Positions 16,532 to 25,126 of a DNA stretch of 64,000 nucleotides are shown here, piece by piece. A model generated the notes under the pieces. That model was not told the origin of the DNA, made no database searches, and was given only the letters and a program-made list of their open reading frames with translations. A program made the translations under genes and the position numbers. Source of the DNA: Salibacterium salarium (lineage in GTDB: Bacteria; Bacillota; Bacilli; Bacillales; Marinococcaceae); assembly GCF_030813635.1 (NCBI RefSeq), contig NZ_JAUSUM010000003.1:434001-498000 (forward strand). The letters run 5' to 3'. The first letter of the stretch is position 1, and each line of letters opens with the position of its first letter.

Positions 16532-16568
16532 AAAACCCGCATCCCTTCTTTGGTGATGCGGGTTTTAG
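16532..16568 (+). terminator. Terminator after the 52-residue protein gene
   Basis: Perfect 12-bp stem AAAACCCGCATC/GATGCGGGTTTT with an 11-base loop. Confidence 0.88.
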
Positions 16569-16751
16569 CAACGATATGGTTTCCCTACATTGTTCAACAA
16601 TCACTAAGAATAGCTCCAACAGAGAAACGATAAAATTATGTTAGTAAAGCGTGATAGTTGTAATCCTAGCTGAAGCCAGTAAGTATCGGTAAGCGTAATA
16701 GTTTCTCCATTCGACAAGGAATCGATTAAAAAATAGATTTGAGCAAAAAGA

Positions 16752-16794
16752 TGTGATAGGAGTCACATCTTTATTTTTGTATGGGCGATACAAT
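16752..16794 (+). promoter_or_regulatory. Fnr-dependent class II promoter of the nar operon
   Basis: A perfect Fnr box TGTGATAGGAGTCACA (16752-16767) is followed by TACAAT (16789-16794). A start near 16801 places the box centre at -41.5, the standard class II position. The next gene (16835) has AAAGGAG in the resulting leader. No strong terminator was seen between here and narG, so the promoter should drive the whole nar operon. Confidence 0.88.
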
Positions 16795-16834
16795 AAAAAC
16801 AGTCTTAAATTGCAACAGCAAAGGAGTATGTTCG

Positions 16835-16999
16835 ATGGATGATCAAAATGAAAAATCCGAACGATTACAAAAGATGTTAGATGAATCATTGTTGCCTGTT
16901 TTTCAACAGTTGAAAAACCTAGAGTCTGATATGCAGAAAATACAAGACAATCAAGCGGAAATTAAGAATTTACTAAAAGGAAAGGAACGGGAGGGATAA
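16835..16999 (+). CDS. Small coiled-coil protein, first gene of the nar operon
   Basis: A 54-residue protein MDDQNEKSERLQKMLDESLL continuing into a heptad-like helix (FQQLKNLESDMQKIQ) and ending LLKGKEREG. The start at 16835 follows AAAGGAG; an upstream in-frame ATG (16781) lies before the predicted transcription start and is rejected. There are no cysteines, histidines or membrane segments. Its function is unknown; position directly behind the Fnr promoter links it to anaerobic nitrate respiration. Confidence 0.75.
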   Translation: MDDQNEKSERLQKMLDESLLPVFQQLKNLESDMQKIQDNQAEIKNLLKGKEREG

Positions 17000-17000
17000 C

Positions 17001-17417
17001 ATGTCAGGACCGGCATTAAAACATGTCGACAGCCATTCCTCGATACATGAAGCTGCTTTACATGAGGCAGTAGAAATAACCGATATGCTTGAACGTTTAT
17101 TACGCAATCGGCGGATGGAACAAGCTCTAGAACTAGCCTATGTCTTGATAGAGCATTGGGAAACGAGAACATTACGTCATGCCAAAGAGGAAGAGGAAGG
17201 ATTATATAAGGAATTAGCAGAACATGATCCGAATCTAAAAGAAGACATTATTGCATTAACTCGTGATCATGAACTGCTTCGGCTGCTTGCAGAAGAAATC
17301 AAAGAAACGTTGAGTGCCGATGGTATGAATGAATCTGTACTGCAACGTTTTCAATCACTAATTCTAGTCGATGAACTGCACAATCAAAAGGAATTGAAAA
17401 TTTTACCTCATCATTAG
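17001..17417 (+). CDS. Hemerythrin-like HHE-domain protein
   Basis: A 138-residue helical protein with the His/Glu pattern of a diiron hemerythrin domain: HVDSHSSIHEAALHEA, HWETRTLRHAKEEEEGLY, TRDHELLRLLAEEI and DELHNQKELKILPHH. Such proteins bind oxygen or nitric oxide, or repair iron-sulfur centres (YtfE/ScdA). It starts one base after the preceding stop and is probably translationally coupled. Within a nitrate-reductase operon, protection against nitric oxide made from nitrite is a reasonable role, but this is inference. Confidence 0.8.
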   Translation: MSGPALKHVDSHSSIHEAALHEAVEITDMLERLLRNRRMEQALELAYVLIEHWETRTLRHAKEEEEGLYKELAEHDPNLKEDIIALTRDHELLRLLAEEIKETLSADGMNESVLQRFQSLILVDELHNQKELKILPHH

Positions 17418-17441
17418 GAAGATGATAAAGGGGGAACTTGA

Positions 17442-17753
17442 GTGAGTAAGAACGGAGCGCGTCAGGAAAAGTCGTTACGGGTTGTAGCACCGGATATATA
17501 TAATAAACTGATTCAGGAATTAGAAACCTATCACATTCAACCGTATGATATTCAGGCCAACGCGATCGAATACAAAGACGGACTTCAGCTTATTCTTTAT
17601 TACGGGGAACAGTTCCCGCATCTGGAGAAAAAATTCGCTTCCTTTGAGGAATGGAGTGACTGGACCGCAGATTTATCGACGTTTATTGAATTAACAGCCC
17701 AAACTCTTAAACAAACGATGGTAGCTGATTATTTTAAAATGATGAGAATGTAA
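17442..17753 (+). CDS. Uncharacterised nar-operon protein
   Basis: A 103-residue soluble protein starting at GTG behind AAAGGGGG. It is a mixed alpha/beta sequence with LRVVAPDIYNKLIQELETY, a tyrosine-rich GLQLILYYGEQFPHLEKKF and a helical C-terminus. I recognise no domain or metal ligands. It is placed between the hemerythrin gene and another small gene before narG, so it is probably an accessory of nitrate respiration. Confidence 0.7.
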   Translation: MSKNGARQEKSLRVVAPDIYNKLIQELETYHIQPYDIQANAIEYKDGLQLILYYGEQFPHLEKKFASFEEWSDWTADLSTFIELTAQTLKQTMVADYFKMMRM

Positions 17754-17774
17754 AATAGCGAGGGATGAGGATCA

Positions 17775-17981
17775 ATGTTTGGTTTTGAAGATGAAGCTGG
17801 CCTTGTACAAGACAGAGAAGATTTAATCGCGGTTTTGCAGATGAGATTCGGAACGGTAGCTCCCGGTGTGATTGAAAAAATTTATGAACTTCAAGAATTA
17901 GATACATTGGAGCGGTTAATATTGGCTGCCTCGAATGCCTCGACCTTAAAAATTTTCTTAGAAGAGCTTGAAGCGGGATAA
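17775..17981 (+). CDS. Small helical protein upstream of narG
   Basis: A 68-residue acidic helical protein. The segment DLIAVLQMRFGTVAPGVIEK with LQELDTLERLILAASNA resembles the short helical module seen at the end of some DUF4351/transposase-like proteins, which gives no function. AGGGATGAGG precedes the ATG. It is the last small gene before narG and is in the same transcription unit. Confidence 0.65.
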   Translation: MFGFEDEAGLVQDREDLIAVLQMRFGTVAPGVIEKIYELQELDTLERLILAASNASTLKIFLEELEAG

Positions 17982-18052
17982 AGAAGTTTTCGTTAGAAGG
18001 AGAACGATTTAATCCAATAATGGAAGGATAGTAGAAAAAGGGGGCGAGCGGG

Positions 18053-21000
18053 ATGAAGAAAAAACAAAATAAATTATTTGATACTCTGAAACATTTAAAA
18101 CGCGGAGAAAAAATAAATCAAGAATGGACCGAAGAAAGTCCAAAATCAAGAAGTGCAGAAGAAGTGTATCGCAGGCGCTGGCAATTTGATAAAGTGGTTC
18201 GCTCCACACACGGAGTAAATTGTACCGGTTCTTGTAGTTGGAAAGTATACGTGAAAGACGGCATTATAACTTCTGAAACACAACAAACGGATTACCCAAG
18301 TACAGGGGAAAATTTTCCTGAATATGAACCGCGCGGCTGTCCTAGAGGAGCTAGTTTCTCTTGGTATACATACAGCCCTATCAGAGTGAAATACCCTTAC
18401 ATTCGTGGTGATTTATATGAACTATGGAGAGCGGAACGAGACGAAGGGTGTGATCCAGTTGAAGCTTGGGAAAATATCGTGCATGACCCTGACAAACGCG
18501 CTAAGTACGTGAACGCTCGCGGGAAAGGTGGATTTGTCCGTGCAGGCTGGCAGGATATGTGTGAAATCATTGCCAGTGCAACCATTCATACAATCAAACA
18601 ATACGGCCCGGACCGCGTGGCTGGTTTCAGTCCGATACCTGCCATGTCAATGGTCAGCTATTCTGCTGGCTCTCGGTTTTTATCGCTTATTGGAGGTAAC
18701 ATATTAAGTTTCTACGATTGGTATGCCGATTTGCCGCCAGCTTCCCCGCAAGTATGGGGAGAACAAACCGATGTGCCGGAAAGTGCGGATTGGTATAATG
18801 CCAAATATTTTATCATTTGGGGAACCAATCTCCCACAGACGAGAACGCCAGATGCACATTTCATGATTGAAGCCAAATATAACGGAACAAAAGTAATCGG
18901 GGTAAGTCCAGATTATGCCGAATATGAAAAATTCGCAGATATTTGGCTTCCTGCCAAAGCCGGTACAGATGGTGCCCTGGCAATGGCGATGACTCATGTT
19001 ATTTTAAAAGAATTTTATGTAAAAAAAGACACTCCTTATTTTACACACTACACAAAAACTTATACCGATTTACCTTTTCTTGTAATCCTTACTGATGAAA
19101 CAGGAGATTATAGGTCCGGTCGATTTTTAAGAACAACTGATATTAATGACGATCATTCCATGGGTGAATGGAAGTTGGTGGTATGGGACGCAACAACAGA
19201 TACATTGGAAGTGCCAAATGGTAGTCAAGGACATCGGTGGGATGGCGGGAACAAGTGGAATCTTCACTTGGAAAAAGAAGATGGAACCTCCATTGACCCG
19301 CTTTTAAGCTTCATTCACCAAGCGGATGAAAATACTCTTGTAACATTTCCGGATTTCGCTAAAAAAGAAGATAAAACAGTGTCACGTGCCGTACCAGTTA
19401 AAAAAATAAAGGATGACGCAGGAAATACAATCAAGGTCACCACTGTTTACGATTTAATGATGGCGCATACCGGGGTTCCGCGTGGCCTCCCGGGCGATTA
19501 TCCTATTGATTATGATGATCCTAAACCTTTTACACCAGCTTGGCAGGAAAGTATAACCGGTGTCAATAAAGAGCATGTCGTTCAAGTAGCAAAGGAATTT
19601 GCCGATACCGCTGAGAAAACAAATGGCAAATCAATGATTGCCATGGGAGGGGGAACGAACCACTGGTACCACAGTGACCAAATCTATCGAGCTATTTTAA
19701 ACCTCGTCTTACTAACTGGAGCACAAGGTGTAAACGGCGGTGGATGGGCTCACTATGTAGGCCAGGAAAAGGTACGTCCGCTCGAAGGCTGGCAGCAAAT
19801 CGGATTTGCAAACGATTGGGTGAAGCCGCCAAGACAGCAGAACGGTACCTCTTTTTTCTACTTTGCAACCGATCAGTTTCGGTATGAATCAGAAATTAAT
19901 AAAGATCAATCCAGGTGGAGTGGAAAATATAATGAAATGCATCCAGCAGATATAAATGCGCTGGCAGCAAGGTTAGGATGGCTCCCCTCTTTTCCTCAGT
20001 TTTCTCAAAATTCACTAGATCTTGTAGCTGACAGCAGGAGAAATGGTTCTTCAAATGATAAAGAAGTAATTGATGATGTGGTGGAGCAGATAAGGAAGGA
20101 AAAAATAGATTGGGCGATTGAAAATCCAGATGATCCGCGAAACTTCCCAAGAGTTTTCTTCAATTGGCGTTCGAATTTATTGGGTGACAGCGGCAAAGGG
20201 CATGAATACTTTGCTAAGCATTTAATTGGAGGCGAAGATCAGGTCTTAGCAGACTCTGAAAATTCGTGGCGCCCTAAAGATGTGAATTCAGATGGAAAGG
20301 CTCCAACCGGTAAGGTCGACTTACTCGTTAGTGTCGATTTTCGAATGACTAGTTCCGGGTTGTTTTCGGACATTGTTCTGCCGGCAGCAACATGGTATGA
20401 GAAATATGATATAAGCAGTACAGATATGCATCCTTTTGTCCATCCATTTAATGCAGCGATTTCTCCGCCTTGGGAAGCCAAAAGCGATTGGAATACGTTT
20501 CGAGAAATCAGTAAAGTGTTTTCAGAACTGGCAGAAAAGCATCTGCCAAAATCAGAAGATCTGGTTATGACCCCGCTCGGTCACGATTCTCCGGGAGAAA
20601 TAGCGCAAGTGCATGGAAAAATTAAAGATTGGCGTAAAGGGGAAGTAGAAGCGATTCCAGGCAAAACCATGCCTAACTTTCAAATTGTCACACGGGATTA
20701 CCCGAACGTTTTTCAACAAATGACGACCGTTGGCCCGAATATTAAAAAAGGCTATGGCGGCAAGGGTGTCCATATCCCCGGTGAACCGGTATATGAAGAA
20801 TTAAAGACGCGCTTAGGAACCTCTAAAAGAGAAGGCCTTGGAAAAGGGAATCCAGATTTATATTCAGACAAACAAGTAATTGAATCGATATTAGCGATGT
20901 CAGGTGCTACTAATGGAAAACAGGCGGTTGCAGGTTGGAAGTCCTTAGAAGAGAAAACAGGGCAAGATTTGGGTGGTATAGCACAAGGACGTGAAGAAGA

Positions 21001-21733
21001 GTCCTTTACGCTGGATGATTTAACAGCTCAACCCCAACATGCGATTTCAACACCTGTTTGGAGCGGTTTGGAAAAGGATAACAGACGCTATTCTCCATTT
21101 ACCGTCAACACAGAATATAAGATTCCGTGGCGAACATTAACAGGACGGCAAAGTTTTTATCTTGATCATGAGATGATGCTTGATTTTGGAGAAGCCTTGC
21201 CATTATATATCCCGCCGCTATCTCACGGTCCTTTCCTAAGTGATGAAACAGGTGTAGAAAATAACGGAAAATCTATCACAGTAAGATATTTAACCCCTCA
21301 CCAAAAATGGGGGATCCATACGATGTTTACGGATACGACCAATATGTCGCAACTATTCCGTGGTTGGCAGACGGTATGGATGAATGAAGAGGACGGAGCA
21401 TCAATTGATTTGAAAGATAACGACTGGATTGAAGTGTATAACCGCAATGGCGTGATATCCGCACGAGTTGTGTTGACATACCGGATGCCAAGAGGGGCTG
21501 CCTATATGTATCATGCCCAAGACCGTACGCTGGGCGTGCCAGCAACAGCTATTAACAAAAAGCGTGGTGGTACACATAACAGTGTGACGAGAATATCACT
21601 CAAACCTACGCACATGATTGGTGGTTACTCCCAATTAAGCTATGGATTTAATTATTACGGCCCAACTGGTCACCAGCGGGATACCATTGCAGTCATCCGA
21701 AAATTGAAGGAGGTTGATTGGCTTGAGGATTAA
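18053..21733 (+). CDS. narG: Respiratory nitrate reductase alpha subunit
   Basis: A 1226-residue molybdenum enzyme reducing nitrate to nitrite at the inner face of the membrane. The FS0 iron-sulfur ligands are His53, Cys57, Cys61 (HGVNCTGSC) and Cys96 (RGCPRG). The Asp ligand to molybdenum lies in SFYDWYADLPPASP (near residue 222). SVDFRMTSSGLFSDIVLPAA and the C-terminal HMIGGYSQLSYGFNYYGP are family-typical. No twin-arginine signal is seen, as expected for NarG. GAGCGGG lies four to eight bases before the ATG. narH overlaps its end. Confidence 0.97.
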   Translation: MKKKQNKLFDTLKHLKRGEKINQEWTEESPKSRSAEEVYRRRWQFDKVVRSTHGVNCTGSCSWKVYVKDGIITSETQQTDYPSTGENFPEYEPRGCPRGASFSWYTYSPIRVKYPYIRGDLYELWRAERDEGCDPVEAWENIVHDPDKRAKYVNARGKGGFVRAGWQDMCEIIASATIHTIKQYGPDRVAGFSPIPAMSMVSYSAGSRFLSLIGGNILSFYDWYADLPPASPQVWGEQTDVPESADWYNAKYFIIWGTNLPQTRTPDAHFMIEAKYNGTKVIGVSPDYAEYEKFADIWLPAKAGTDGALAMAMTHVILKEFYVKKDTPYFTHYTKTYTDLPFLVILTDETGDYRSGRFLRTTDINDDHSMGEWKLVVWDATTDTLEVPNGSQGHRWDGGNKWNLHLEKEDGTSIDPLLSFIHQADENTLVTFPDFAKKEDKTVSRAVPVKKIKDDAGNTIKVTTVYDLMMAHTGVPRGLPGDYPIDYDDPKPFTPAWQESITGVNKEHVVQVAKEFADTAEKTNGKSMIAMGGGTNHWYHSDQIYRAILNLVLLTGAQGVNGGGWAHYVGQEKVRPLEGWQQIGFANDWVKPPRQQNGTSFFYFATDQFRYESEINKDQSRWSGKYNEMHPADINALAARLGWLPSFPQFSQNSLDLVADSRRNGSSNDKEVIDDVVEQIRKEKIDWAIENPDDPRNFPRVFFNWRSNLLGDSGKGHEYFAKHLIGGEDQVLADSENSWRPKDVNSDGKAPTGKVDLLVSVDFRMTSSGLFSDIVLPAATWYEKYDISSTDMHPFVHPFNAAISPPWEAKSDWNTFREISKVFSELAEKHLPKSEDLVMTPLGHDSPGEIAQVHGKIKDWRKGEVEAIPGKTMPNFQIVTRDYPNVFQQMTTVGPNIKKGYGGKGVHIPGEPVYEELKTRLGTSKREGLGKGNPDLYSDKQVIESILAMSGATNGKQAVAGWKSLEEKTGQDLGGIAQGREEESFTLDDLTAQPQHAISTPVWSGLEKDNRRYSPFTVNTEYKIPWRTLTGRQSFYLDHEMMLDFGEALPLYIPPLSHGPFLSDETGVENNGKSITVRYLTPHQKWGIHTMFTDTTNMSQLFRGWQTVWMNEEDGASIDLKDNDWIEVYNRNGVISARVVLTYRMPRGAAYMYHAQDRTLGVPATAINKKRGGTHNSVTRISLKPTHMIGGYSQLSYGFNYYGPTGHQRDTIAVIRKLKEVDWLED

Positions 21734-23216
21734 GGCACAAACAGCGATGGTGATGCACTTGGATAAGTGTATTGGCTGTCATACGTGTTCGGTGACGTGT
21801 AAAAACACATGGACCAATCGCCCGGGTGCAGAATATATGTGGTTCAATAATGTAGAAACCCGTCCCGGTCCCGGGTATCCAAAAGCATGGGAAGATACAG
21901 ATCGTTTTAAAGGCGGGTGGGTGTATAAAAACGGCAAACTACAGTTAAAAGCTGGAGGGCCGATTTCAAAGCTTGCAAATATTTTTTATAATCCAGAAAT
22001 GCCGGAACTTGACGACTACTATGAACCCTGGACGTATGATTATGATCATTTGATTCACAGCCCTAAAAAAGAAAATATACCGGTGGCCCAGCCCCAATCT
22101 ATGATCACCGGTAAATATATTGACAAACCGGAATGGGGGCCGAACTGGGATGATGACTTAGCGGGCGGTAGCGAGGTCGTTCCGCTCGATCCCAACGTTC
22201 AAAAACTGCAGGAACACATTTCGATGGAATATGAAAAAACATTTATGATGTATTTGCCTAGAATTTGTGAACACTGCTTGAACCCATCATGTGTGGCATC
22301 CTGCCCTTCAGGAGCACTGTATAAACGAGACGAAGATGGTATTGTTCTAGTTGACCAGGATGCCTGTCGGGGATGGCGTTTTTGCATGAATGGCTGTCCT
22401 TATCACAAAGTGTATTACAATTGGAACACTCATAAAGCAGAGAAATGTAATTTTTGTTATCCACGGACTGAAGCGGGACTCCCTACTATTTGTTCGGAAA
22501 CATGTGTCGGACGTATCCGTTATATCGGCGTCGTGTTATATGATGCTGATAAAGTAAAAGATGCAGCTTCCGTCGAAGATCCGCAAGAATTATATGAATC
22601 GCAGTTATCTGTTTTTCAGGATCCATTCGACCCTGAAGTGATAGAAGCCGCAAAAAAAGCGGGAATCAATGATTCCTGGATTGAAGCAGCACAGCAATCA
22701 CCAGTATATAAAATGGCGATTAAATGGAAGATAGCTTTGCCGTTACACCCTGAGTACCGAACACTGCCAATGGTGTGGTACGTGCCGCCTCTCAGTCCTA
22801 TTATGAATCATATTACAAATGAAGAAGAATTATCGACAGATGGCTATATTCCGGCTGTAGATCAAATGAGAATCCCGATGGAATATTTAGCATCACTATT
22901 GTCCGCAGGGGACACGAGAGTCATTCGCCACGTACTTATGAAACTTACAGCCATGAGGGTACATCGGAGAGCGGAAACAGTTGGTGGTATTGAGGAGTTC
23001 AATAAAAGTCAGCTTATGGCCGAAGCAAACACCGATACAGAGGAACTCGAAGAAATGAATCGGCTGTTAGGAGTAGCAAAATATAATGAACGTTTCGTTA
23101 TTCCAACGGGCCGCCGCGAGATGGATGACGATCAATACTACCAGCAAGGCGCCTGTAGTATTGAAGACTTAGCACCGCCAGAAGGTTTAACTTTTTCTAT
23201 TGGAAAGGGGAAATAA
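21723..23216 (+). CDS. narH: Respiratory nitrate reductase beta subunit
   Basis: Iron-sulfur electron-transfer subunit linking NarI haem to NarG. Four cysteine groups are visible: CIGCHTCSVTC, CEHCLNPSCVASCP, CRGWRFCMNGCP (Trp replacing one Cys, giving the 3Fe-4S centre) and CNFCYPRTEAGLPTICSETC. The chosen start is TTG at 21723, nine bases after GGAGG, overlapping narG by 11 bp; an earlier TTG (21714) lies too close to the ribosome site. About 497 residues, a usual length. Confidence 0.96.
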   Translation: MRIKAQTAMVMHLDKCIGCHTCSVTCKNTWTNRPGAEYMWFNNVETRPGPGYPKAWEDTDRFKGGWVYKNGKLQLKAGGPISKLANIFYNPEMPELDDYYEPWTYDYDHLIHSPKKENIPVAQPQSMITGKYIDKPEWGPNWDDDLAGGSEVVPLDPNVQKLQEHISMEYEKTFMMYLPRICEHCLNPSCVASCPSGALYKRDEDGIVLVDQDACRGWRFCMNGCPYHKVYYNWNTHKAEKCNFCYPRTEAGLPTICSETCVGRIRYIGVVLYDADKVKDAASVEDPQELYESQLSVFQDPFDPEVIEAAKKAGINDSWIEAAQQSPVYKMAIKWKIALPLHPEYRTLPMVWYVPPLSPIMNHITNEEELSTDGYIPAVDQMRIPMEYLASLLSAGDTRVIRHVLMKLTAMRVHRRAETVGGIEEFNKSQLMAEANTDTEELEEMNRLLGVAKYNERFVIPTGRREMDDDQYYQQGACSIEDLAPPEGLTFSIGKGK

Positions 23217-23218
23217 CC

Positions 23219-23821
23219 ATGGATATTCAAGAACGGACGGTGCTTGTAATAGCTTCCAGGCTATTGCACTATCCAGAGGATTCTTTTCCAAATTTGGAAA
23301 AAGAAATACTGGAATGTATCGATGAAAATATGGAAAAACAAGATTGGCGTGAAAAAGGAAAGTCTATTCTTGCTCCTTTACGGTCCTTATCGGATAAAGG
23401 TAGAAAAGAAATCTATGTTTCTACGTTTGATTTGAAATCAAAGCTGGGGCTGTATTTAACAGCTCATGAATTCGGAGATAGTGCAAAAAGGGGACCCGCC
23501 TTAATTAAATTACAAAAAAATATTAATGAAGCGGGTTTTGAACGAGAGAAAGGAGAGTTGGCAGATTATATCCCGATGTTACTTGAATTTCTCGCAGTAT
23601 GTCCGGACAAATTTGATAACGAGCGGCTTGTACGACGATTAGCCGTTGCTCTTCAATATATGTGTGAACATATTGCTGATGACAACCCGTACGCTCCAAT
23701 ACTGCATCTTTTAAATAATCTCGTTTTTCCGGAGCCCACGCAAGAAGAAATAGAAAATATAAAATTTGAAAGAGAAGAAGCTGATTTAGAAGAACTGCCT
23801 TACCCTATAATGTATGAGTAA
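23219..23821 (+). CDS. narJ: Nitrate reductase assembly chaperone
   Basis: A 200-residue helical protein of the NarJ/TorD chaperone family, which keeps NarG ready for molybdenum cofactor insertion and membrane attachment. The segment GLYLTAHEFGDSAKRGPALI and the motif ELADYIPMLLEFLAVCP are typical NarJ features. It starts 2 bp after narH behind AAAGGGG. Confidence 0.93.
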   Translation: MDIQERTVLVIASRLLHYPEDSFPNLEKEILECIDENMEKQDWREKGKSILAPLRSLSDKGRKEIYVSTFDLKSKLGLYLTAHEFGDSAKRGPALIKLQKNINEAGFEREKGELADYIPMLLEFLAVCPDKFDNERLVRRLAVALQYMCEHIADDNPYAPILHLLNNLVFPEPTQEEIENIKFEREEADLEELPYPIMYE

Positions 23822-23860
23822 TATGTTTCTATAAATAAAGATAGAAAGGGCGAATAAGCA

Positions 23861-24553
23861 ATGGCCGGAATTTTTTGGTGGGTTATTTTCCCATATATGA
23901 CACTGGCAATCATGTTTGTCGGTTTACTATACCGCTATGCGTACAGACAAAAAAGTTGGTCCGCACCTTCTACGGAAATGTTTGAAAAAAAGTGGCTCCG
24001 CATTGGTTCTCCTCTTTTTCATTGGGGCATCATTTTCGCTTTTGCCGGTCATATAATGGGAATGGTAATTCCAAAAGGAGTATACGAATTTATAGGTATA
24101 ACGGACGAATTGTACCACATGGGGGCAATATATGGCGGAGGGTTAGCCGGATTGATGGTTGTTGCCGGACTTGTTATACTGCTGATACGTAAGATGACAA
24201 TTGATCGAATTCGGGTGCATGCGACCTTTTCAGATTTTTTCTCCGTTTTTGCATTGTTAATTGTGTCAGGAATGGGAACATATATGACGATTATTTATAA
24301 TACGACCGTGGTTTCTTATGAATATAGAACGACGATTGGACCGTGGTTTCGGAGTTTATTTACATTTCAGCCAGACTATCAGATGATGCTCGAAGTCCCC
24401 TTCATCTTCCAGACGCACATTATAGCTGCTTTTGCACTGTTTGCATCAATACCATTCACCCACTTAATTCATTTTTACAGTGCTCCGGTTACCTATCCAA
24501 TCCGGGCTCCTCAGCAATACCGTTCGAGATCACAGTATCAAAAGAAAGGGTGA
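23861..24553 (+). CDS. narI: Nitrate reductase gamma subunit (cytochrome b)
   Basis: A 230-residue protein with five membrane helices that oxidises menaquinol and passes electrons to NarH through two b haems. His ligands lie in LFHWGIIFAFAGHIMG (residues about 50-70) and in FQTHIIAAFALFASIPFTHL near the end. RRISPW-type FWWVIFPYMTL forms the first helix. AGAAAGGGCG precedes the ATG. Confidence 0.95.
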   Translation: MAGIFWWVIFPYMTLAIMFVGLLYRYAYRQKSWSAPSTEMFEKKWLRIGSPLFHWGIIFAFAGHIMGMVIPKGVYEFIGITDELYHMGAIYGGGLAGLMVVAGLVILLIRKMTIDRIRVHATFSDFFSVFALLIVSGMGTYMTIIYNTTVVSYEYRTTIGPWFRSLFTFQPDYQMMLEVPFIFQTHIIAAFALFASIPFTHLIHFYSAPVTYPIRAPQQYRSRSQYQKKG

Positions 24554-24558
24554 TTCAC

Positions 24559-25014
24559 TTGACCAATAGTATAAAGAGGCATGAATCGTTGTATTCGTTA
24601 TCTCATCACCACCATCACGGATTATTTCTTTCTCTAAATTTGAAACGTGTAAACACAGAGAAGGCCCGTTATACAGCGGAAAAAGTTCTAGAGGATACAA
24701 GAAACTTTTGGAATCCAGGGGGCATTCAGCATTTTCGAGAAGAAGAAGAGATTCTATTACCCGCTTTTGCGCAATTTGCTTCTGTAGACATTCCAGAAAT
24801 CAAGACAATGCTGATAGACCATGTTCGTATTCGTACCATGATGGATAAGGTTACAAATGCAAAAGCGCCCGATGTAGAAGAGATGCAGCATCTTGGAGCA
24901 TTACTAGAAAACCACATTCGAACAGAAGAGCGCATTATTTTTCCAATGATAGAGCGTGCCCTTCCCGAAGAGAAGCTTCAGGAATTATCATACTTTTTAC
25001 ACGTGAACGATTAA
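24559..25014 (+). CDS. Hemerythrin-like HHE-domain protein downstream of narI
   Basis: A 151-residue helical protein. It starts at TTG behind AAAGGGTGA, where the final TGA is the narI stop; a GTG at 24550 is possible. HHHHHGLFLSLNLKR, IQHFREEEEILLPAF, MLIDHVRIRTMM and LENHIRTEERIIFP provide the His/Glu pattern of a diiron hemerythrin domain. It differs from the 17001 gene in sequence, so the operon carries two such proteins. Roles in oxygen or nitric oxide handling around nitrate respiration are plausible but unproved. Confidence 0.82.
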   Translation: MTNSIKRHESLYSLSHHHHHGLFLSLNLKRVNTEKARYTAEKVLEDTRNFWNPGGIQHFREEEEILLPAFAQFASVDIPEIKTMLIDHVRIRTMMDKVTNAKAPDVEEMQHLGALLENHIRTEERIIFPMIERALPEEKLQELSYFLHVND

Positions 25015-25046
25015 GAACTTATTTCTTTTTTTATTTTTGAATGAAA

Positions 25047-25089
25047 TGTGATGAATCTAACAGCCAAATTATCCTGTTCCTTTTACAGT
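25047..25089 (+). promoter_or_regulatory. Fnr-type site and promoter of narK
   Basis: TGTGATGAATCTAACA (25047-25062) matches the Fnr box in the left half and four of five bases on the right. TACAGT (25084-25089) gives a start near 25096 and again places the site at -41.5. Confidence 0.65.
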
Positions 25090-25126
25090 GAGAGTAGTAA
25101 ATAAACAGGATAAAGGCGGGATGAGC

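Noticed and set aside
25088-25126. Longer narK N-terminus from 25088
   Set aside because: That start would precede the predicted transcription start and lacks a ribosome site; AAAGGCGGG fits ATG 25127.
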